Part shown: positions 7,825-11,094 of the stretch, piece by piece | Layout of the letters: each line of letters opens with the position of its first letter | Numbering within the stretch: position 1 is the first letter of the stretch | Assembly: GCF_000955955.1 (NCBI RefSeq) | Contig: NZ_JYJG01000515.1 | Coordinates: 1-11,094, forward strand | DNA: 11,094 bases | DNA from: Lentzea aerocolonigenes | GTDB taxonomy: Bacteria; Actinomycetota; Actinomycetes; Mycobacteriales; Pseudonocardiaceae | Direction: 5' to 3' | Position numbers and translations under genes: made by a program | The notes under the pieces: generated by a model | Told to the model about the DNA's origin: nothing | The model's database searches: none | Seen by the model: only the letters and a program-made list of their open reading frames with translations

Positions 7825-7840
7825 TCGAACAGGTGTTCTA
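7825..7840. promoter_or_regulatory. Candidate LexA (SOS) box
   Basis: TCGAACAGGTGTTCTA matches the mycobacterial/actinobacterial consensus TCGAAC-N4-GTTCGA at 11 of 12 defined positions (T at 7839 instead of G). It overlaps the alkB promoter and lies about 25 bp upstream of the -10 of the divergent 51-aa gene, so LexA could affect both. Binding is inferred from the match. Confidence 0.65.
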
Positions 7841-7865
7841 TGGCTAACGATGCGCGGCCAGGGTG

Positions 7866-7871
7866 GATAAT
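7866..7871 (+). promoter_or_regulatory. Candidate -10 box for the 51-aa gene
   Basis: GATAAT is 6 nt upstream of ATG 7878 (and directly upstream of an in-frame GTG 7872). With no Shine-Dalgarno of note, a leaderless or near-leaderless transcript is likely. No clear -35. Confidence 0.35.
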
Positions 7872-7877
7872 GTGGGC

Positions 7878-8033
7878 ATGACTGGGGAAGAGAACGACGA
7901 CGCCGTGTTCGAGGGCGCGCAGACCACCTACATCGTCAACAGCGTCGTGTCCGGCAATGTGAACGGGCCGATCATGCAGATCGGCCGGGTCGGCGGTGTC
8001 GTGTCGGTGCCCCCCGAGGGCGAGGACGACTAG
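7878..8033 (+). CDS. 51-aa acidic protein with RHIM/PP-like amyloid motif candidate
   Basis: An acidic head (MTGEENDDAVFEG), a Val/Gly/Asn-rich centre YIVNSVVSGNVNGP (18-31) then IMQIGRVGGVVSV (32-44), and an acidic tail (EGEDD). The centre alternates beta-branched residues with Gly/Asn and has M33-Q34-I35-G36, close to the RHIM core [I/V]-Q-[I/V/L/C]-G and to the bacterial NLR-associated amyloid motif class often called BASS3, as far as I remember it. In actinomycetes similar segments occur next to NB-ARC domains. Those motifs template an amyloid fold between receptor and effector. Here the motif stands alone, and the NLR at 4552-7236 lacks it. Codon use is normal for the genome and the gene has its own promoter candidate. 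The stop codon overlaps the convergent tetR stop in CTAG. Coding status is likely; function is inference. Confidence 0.65.
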   Translation: MTGEENDDAVFEGAQTTYIVNSVVSGNVNGPIMQIGRVGGVVSVPPEGEDD

Positions 8034-8569
8034 GGCTTCAGCACGGCCCAGACCGCGTCCGCGATGATCTCGCGGGCCTCGGCCAGGTCGAACACCCCGA
8101 GCAGGAACCGGCGCACCGACTCGTGTGCCGGTCCCATCACCACGGGTTCGAGGGCCCACGGCGGCACCGCGCGCATCTCGCCGGACTCCATCCGGGAGAG
8201 GAACCACGCCAGCACGGGCGCGAACTCCGCCTGCTTCACGGCCGGGTCGGCGTGGTCCGGTGCGGCGTAGAGGAAACGCGCGCGGCTCGGGTTCTCCGTC
8301 ACCCAGTCCAGATACCGCAGCGCCAGGTCGCGCACGGCGTCGCCGGCAGCCCTGGAGTCCAGGGCGGGCCTCATCGCGGCCACGCAGCGGCCGTAGCTGT
8401 CGGCGTAGAGCTGCGCGAACACGCCCGCGCGGCTGCCGAAGTGGTGGTAGATGCTGCCGTTCGACATGCCGGACCGCTCGGTCAGGGCCGCGATCGTGAC
8501 GGCGTCGAGGCCGCCCTCTTCGACGAGCTTGAGCGCCGCGTCGAGGAGAGACTGTCGTCGGTCGGCCAT
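8030..8569 (-). CDS. TetR-family transcriptional repressor
   Basis: A 179-aa protein. Residues 1-50 form the TetR DNA-binding domain: DRRQSLLDAALKLVEEGG, then the helix-turn-helix IAALTERSGMSNGSIYHHFGSRAGVF (26-51). The rest is a helical ligand-binding domain. It is divergent from an acyl-CoA synthetase with a perfect palindrome between them, so it most likely represses both genes and responds to a fatty acid or acyl-CoA. ATG 8569 is preferred over an in-frame upstream start at 8620 because a TANNNT hexamer ends 7 nt before it, and the longer version would run across the operator and lack homology-like sequence. Confidence 0.93.
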   Translation of the reverse strand: MADRRQSLLDAALKLVEEGGLDAVTIAALTERSGMSNGSIYHHFGSRAGVFAQLYADSYGRCVAAMRPALDSRAAGDAVRDLALRYLDWVTENPSRARFLYAAPDHADPAVKQAEFAPVLAWFLSRMESGEMRAVPPWALEPVVMGPAHESVRRFLLGVFDLAEAREIIADAVWAVLKP

Positions 8570-8575
8570 GAGGGT

Positions 8576-8582
8576 TAGAGTA
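8576..8582. promoter_or_regulatory. Overlapping divergent -10 boxes of tetR and the acyl-CoA synthetase
   Basis: On the plus strand TAGAGT (8576-8581) and on the minus strand TACTCT (8582-8577) both fit TANNNT and share five base pairs. The minus box is 7 nt from the tetR ATG. The plus box would start transcription near 8588, inside the palindrome. The two promoters would then compete and be shut by the same repressor. Confidence 0.4.
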
Positions 8583-8585
8583 CCG

Positions 8586-8606
8586 CTCTGGAGCGACGCT
8601 CCAGAG
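8586..8606. promoter_or_regulatory. TetR operator, perfect 21-bp palindrome
   Basis: CTCTGGAGCG (8586-8595), a central A, and CGCTCCAGAG (8597-8606) form a perfect 10-1-10 inverted repeat between tetR and the synthetase gene. It covers the -35/-10 spacer of tetR and the presumed start of the synthetase transcript, as expected for an autoregulated TetR site. Confidence 0.8.
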
Positions 8607-8619
8607 AAAGGGATGAGCA

Positions 8620-10218
8620 ATGGCGCTGTCTATTCCCGACCTGCTGCGCGACCGGGTCGCCCGCACGCCCGACGCCGAGGCGATGCGGTATCGCGACAGG
8701 TCCGGCTGGGCCTCGCTCACGTGGGCTGAGCTGCAGGAACGTGTCGCGAAGGAAGCGTTCGGGCTGCGCGCCGCGGGTCTCGCCAAGGGCGACCGCGTTG
8801 CTCTCATGGGCGGCACCAGCATCGAGTGGATCGTCACCGACCTGGCCGTGCTCGCCGCCGGTGGCGCCACCACGACGATCTACCCGAACAGCACGCGCGG
8901 CGAGGTCGCGCACATCGTCAGCGACTCCGGCAGCCGCGTGGTCGTCGTGGACACGGACGAGCAGGCCGCGCTCATGCCCTCGGACGTCGAGGTGCTGCGG
9001 TTCGGCGCGGTTCCCCAGGCCGACGGCGACTACGACGCGTTGATCAACGAGCTGGGGCCGGACGACCTCGCGACGTTGATCTACACGTCCGGCACGACCG
9101 GCACGCCGAAGGGCGTCGAGCTCACCCACGACAACTGGCTCACGACGTCGGAATCCATTGCGTCGCTGGGCATTCTGCTGCCCACCGACCTGCACTTCCT
9201 GTGGCTGCCGCTGTCGCACGCGTTCGGCAAGGTGCTGACGATGGCGATGATCGCCGCGGGCGTGCCGACCGCAGTCGACGGCAGCGTCGAGCGGATCGTC
9301 GACAACCTCGGCGAGCTGAGGCCGACCATCGTGGCCGCCGCGCCGCGCATCTTCGAGAAGATCCACGGCCGGATCGTCGCGGGTGCGCGTGAGAAGGGCG
9401 GGCTCACGGAAAAGATCTTCACCTGGGCCGACCGCGAGCACGGGCCGGCGACGCGCTGGCTCGCGGATCGCCTGGTGTACCGCAAGTTGCGCGAACGCGT
9501 GGGCGGCCGGATCCGGTACTTCGTGTCGGGCTCGGCGCCTCTCGCGCAGGAGATCGCGGAGTTCTTCGCGCGCTCCGGCATCACGATCCTGGAGGGCTAC
9601 GGCCTGACCGAGTCGTCGGCAGGGTCGTTCTTCAACCGGCCGGGCATGATCCAGATCGGCACGGTCGGCCCGCCGATCCCCGGCATGGAGGTCAAGATCG
9701 CGGACGACGGTGAGGTGCTGCTGCGAGGCCCCGGCGTCATGCGCGGCTACCACAATCGCCCGGACGCGACCGCCGAGACGATCATCGACGGCTGGCTGCA
9801 CACCGGCGACATCGGCGAGCTGGACGAAGCGGGCCGGTTGAAGATCACCGACCGCAAGAAGGAACTGATCAAGACCTCCGGCGGCAAGTACGTGGCGCCG
9901 GCGCGGATCGAGAGCATGATCAACGCGGCGTCGCCGTACATCAGCAACGTGATCGTGCACGGCGACCGCCGCAAGTACTGCGTGGCGCTGGTGACGCTCG
10001 ACCCGGACACCGCGAAGGGCCTCACGAACGCGGAAGAAGAGGTCGGGAACGCCGTGAAGACCGTCAACGCGCAGCTCGCGCGGCACGAGACGATCAAGCG
10101 CTTCGCCGTGCTGGAGCGCGACTTCAGCGTCGAGGACGGGTTGCTGACCGCGTCGCTGAAGCCGCGCCGCCGGGAGATCGAGAAGCGTTACGCCGAGACC
10201 CTGGACGGCCTGTACTAG
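8620..10218 (+). CDS. Long-chain fatty-acid--CoA ligase (AMP-forming)
   Basis: A 532-aa ANL-superfamily enzyme that makes acyl-AMP and then acyl-CoA. Motifs: P-loop YTSGTTGTPKG (155-165), GYGLTES (326-332), GWLHTGDIG (391-399) and the hinge DRKKELIKTSGGKYV (411-425). The C-terminal lysine region is LLTASLKPRRREIEKRY (508-524). It resembles the FadD15/FAA1 group though somewhat shorter than the roughly 600 residues common there. ATG 8620 has AAAGGG (8607-8612) 7 nt upstream. A TetR operator precedes it, so expression is probably induced by a lipid signal. It activates long-chain fatty acids for degradation or lipid synthesis; chain length cannot be read from the sequence. Its TAG overlaps the stop of the convergent DUF2382 gene. 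Confidence 0.93.
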   Translation: MALSIPDLLRDRVARTPDAEAMRYRDRSGWASLTWAELQERVAKEAFGLRAAGLAKGDRVALMGGTSIEWIVTDLAVLAAGGATTTIYPNSTRGEVAHIVSDSGSRVVVVDTDEQAALMPSDVEVLRFGAVPQADGDYDALINELGPDDLATLIYTSGTTGTPKGVELTHDNWLTTSESIASLGILLPTDLHFLWLPLSHAFGKVLTMAMIAAGVPTAVDGSVERIVDNLGELRPTIVAAAPRIFEKIHGRIVAGAREKGGLTEKIFTWADREHGPATRWLADRLVYRKLRERVGGRIRYFVSGSAPLAQEIAEFFARSGITILEGYGLTESSAGSFFNRPGMIQIGTVGPPIPGMEVKIADDGEVLLRGPGVMRGYHNRPDATAETIIDGWLHTGDIGELDEAGRLKITDRKKELIKTSGGKYVAPARIESMINAASPYISNVIVHGDRRKYCVALVTLDPDTAKGLTNAEEEVGNAVKTVNAQLARHETIKRFAVLERDFSVEDGLLTASLKPRRREIEKRYAETLDGLY

Positions 10219-10925
10219 CGCCGCCTCTTGTCGTCGCGTTCGACGTCGACGGTTTCCTTGCGGACCTCGCCCTTGACGGTCTTCTGCTCGGTGACCGCGT
10301 CCTTCTCCAGGCGAACCCGCTCGGTGGCCTCTGTGCGCTTCTGCACCACCGGTTCCTCGCGGTGCAGCGTGACTTCGGCCTGCTCGTCGGCGAACGCCTT
10401 GCCCGCGTTGCCCTTCACCGGCTCGCGGACCACCCGGACCTCTTCGTGCGTCACGGGCACGGTGACGTTGCGCTGCTCGGTGACCGTGTGCTTGACCAGC
10501 CGCACCCGGCCCGTCTCGACGTCGCGCGTGCCGACGTCGAGCTTCTCCTCCGAGAGCGTGACCTCGGCCTGCTCGCCGAGCCGGTCGTGCTCACCGGTCT
10601 TGGCCTGCGGGATCCTCATCCCGTAGTGCCGGTAGAGCGCCTCCTGCTCCTGGTCCGACATGTGGTCGCCCGAGGTGTGCACGCTCGGTGCTTCCTTCAC
10701 CTGCTCCTTGGCGACGGGGACGGTGATCGCGCCGCCCGCCACCTGTCCCTGCTGGATCGGGACGAAGCTCTCCTTCATGCCGAACAGTCCGGTGTGGACC
10801 TCCGCCCACATCGGCCTGCCGGTGCCGTCTTCGAGCCACACCCGCTTGACCGAGCCGATCTTCTCGCCCCGGTTGTCGATCACGTCGCAGTCGTACAGAG
10901 CTTCAACGTGCGTCTGATCGATCAT
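10215..10925 (-). CDS. PRC-barrel and DUF2382 (YsnF/AvaK) stress protein
   Basis: A 236-aa soluble, highly charged protein. Residues about 5-75 form a PRC-barrel (ALYDCDVIDNRGEKIGSVKRVW, FVPIQQ). Residues about 117-230 form DUF2382, made of two related halves: EQAEVTLSEEKLDV with VRLVKHTVTEQRNVTVPV, and EQAEVTLHREEPVV with VRLEKDAVTEQKTVKGEV. The same YRHYGMRIP linker-like segment (98-106) is common in actinobacterial members. The family is associated with general or oxidative stress; its molecular role is unknown. ATG 10925 has GGGAGG about 8 nt upstream, better than an in-frame start at 11003. The stop overlaps the convergent synthetase stop in CTAG (10215-10218). Confidence 0.9.
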   Translation of the reverse strand: MIDQTHVEALYDCDVIDNRGEKIGSVKRVWLEDGTGRPMWAEVHTGLFGMKESFVPIQQGQVAGGAITVPVAKEQVKEAPSVHTSGDHMSDQEQEALYRHYGMRIPQAKTGEHDRLGEQAEVTLSEEKLDVGTRDVETGRVRLVKHTVTEQRNVTVPVTHEEVRVVREPVKGNAGKAFADEQAEVTLHREEPVVQKRTEATERVRLEKDAVTEQKTVKGEVRKETVDVERDDKRRR

Positions 10926-11033
10926 CGTGCCGTCCTCCCGCGTTGGCTGTCGGCTTGCCCACGCGAGGTACCCGCCACCGCACGGCCGATCGCGGGCACC
11001 CACCGACCAGGTGACGGGCGCCCGCGTGGCAGT

Positions 11034-11062
11034 TCAGCCGATCAGGGGACCTAGACGGCTGA
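11034..11062. repeat. Weak inverted repeat in the right-edge non-coding region
   Basis: TCAGCCG (11034-11040) and CGGCTGA (11056-11062) can pair across a 15-nt loop. It lies upstream of the DUF2382 gene in 10926-11094, where I see no convincing gene. It may be a terminator or regulatory hairpin for something beyond the edge, or chance. Confidence 0.2.
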
Positions 11063-11094
11063 TTCCAAGGGGTCGGCTCTGTTGGCGTCTGCAA

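Noticed and set aside
9646..9669. RHIM-like MIQIGTVG in the acyl-CoA synthetase (residues 343-350)
   Set aside because: Lies in a conserved folded stretch of the adenylation domain, so the resemblance is chance.
8575..10086. 503-codon minus-strand open frame across the acyl-CoA synthetase
   Set aside because: Shadow of the synthetase codons; no domain, and it would cross the tetR operator.
10968..10973. GGGTAC on the minus strand as a sigma-B-type -10 for the DUF2382 gene
   Set aside because: No GTTT-like -35 at 12-15 nt, so only half of the signal is present.
10903..11094. Minus-strand open frame running to the right edge
   Set aside because: Overlaps the DUF2382 start in another frame, with no recognisable product or ribosome site; a partial gene beyond the edge cannot be judged.

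Overview
The window is very GC-rich, with strong G/C bias at third codon positions, GTG starts and several leaderless-looking genes. It carries actinomycete-type families: a HAMP-array kinase beside a SpoIIE phosphatase, DUF4062/NB-ARC/TPR, DUF2382 and a mycobacterial-style LexA box. An actinobacterium is near certain. A Pseudonocardiales genus such as Lentzea or Saccharothrix is a guess from overall style, not shown by the sequence.

Layout. 1-684 (-) is the N-terminal part of a soluble multi-HAMP signalling protein that runs off the left edge. Divergent from it, 822-2207 (+) is a PAS-like/GAF/SpoIIE-type PP2C phosphatase, preceded by a mini-ORF (790-825) that carries the good Shine-Dalgarno and overlaps the phosphatase start. 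2295-3911 (+) is a Tat-exported PHP-type metallo-phosphoesterase with a natural six-histidine run at its N terminus and a PHO-box-like direct repeat upstream. 3948-4547 and 4552-7236 (+) form a tight pair: a TMEM175-family (DUF1211) ion channel and an 894-aa STAND/NLR-like protein (DUF4062, NB-ARC, seven 42-aa TPRs). The middle TPRs are nearly identical at DNA level. Convergent to it is an AlkB-type dioxygenase (7202-7810, -) with a near-consensus LexA/SOS box in its promoter.

7878-8033 (+) is an untracked-by-length 51-aa gene whose product contains a Gly/Asn-rich segment around M-Q-I-G, reminiscent of RHIM/PP-like amyloid signalling motifs. It ends on the same CTAG as the convergent TetR regulator (8030-8569, -). 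TetR is divergent from a long-chain acyl-CoA synthetase (8620-10218, +); a perfect 21-bp palindrome lies between them and their predicted -10 boxes overlap. The synthetase again shares a CTAG stop with the convergent PRC-barrel/DUF2382 stress protein (10215-10925, -). The right edge (10926-11094) is non-coding as far as can be seen.

How it fits together. The left part looks like stress or osmotic signal transduction. The centre looks like an immune or conflict module (channel + NLR, with a solo amyloid-like peptide nearby) beside DNA-damage repair. The right part is a self-contained TetR-controlled fatty-acid activation unit and a general stress protein. The most novel candidates are the channel-NLR pair with its recently duplicated repeats, the 51-aa peptide, and SOS control of alkB.
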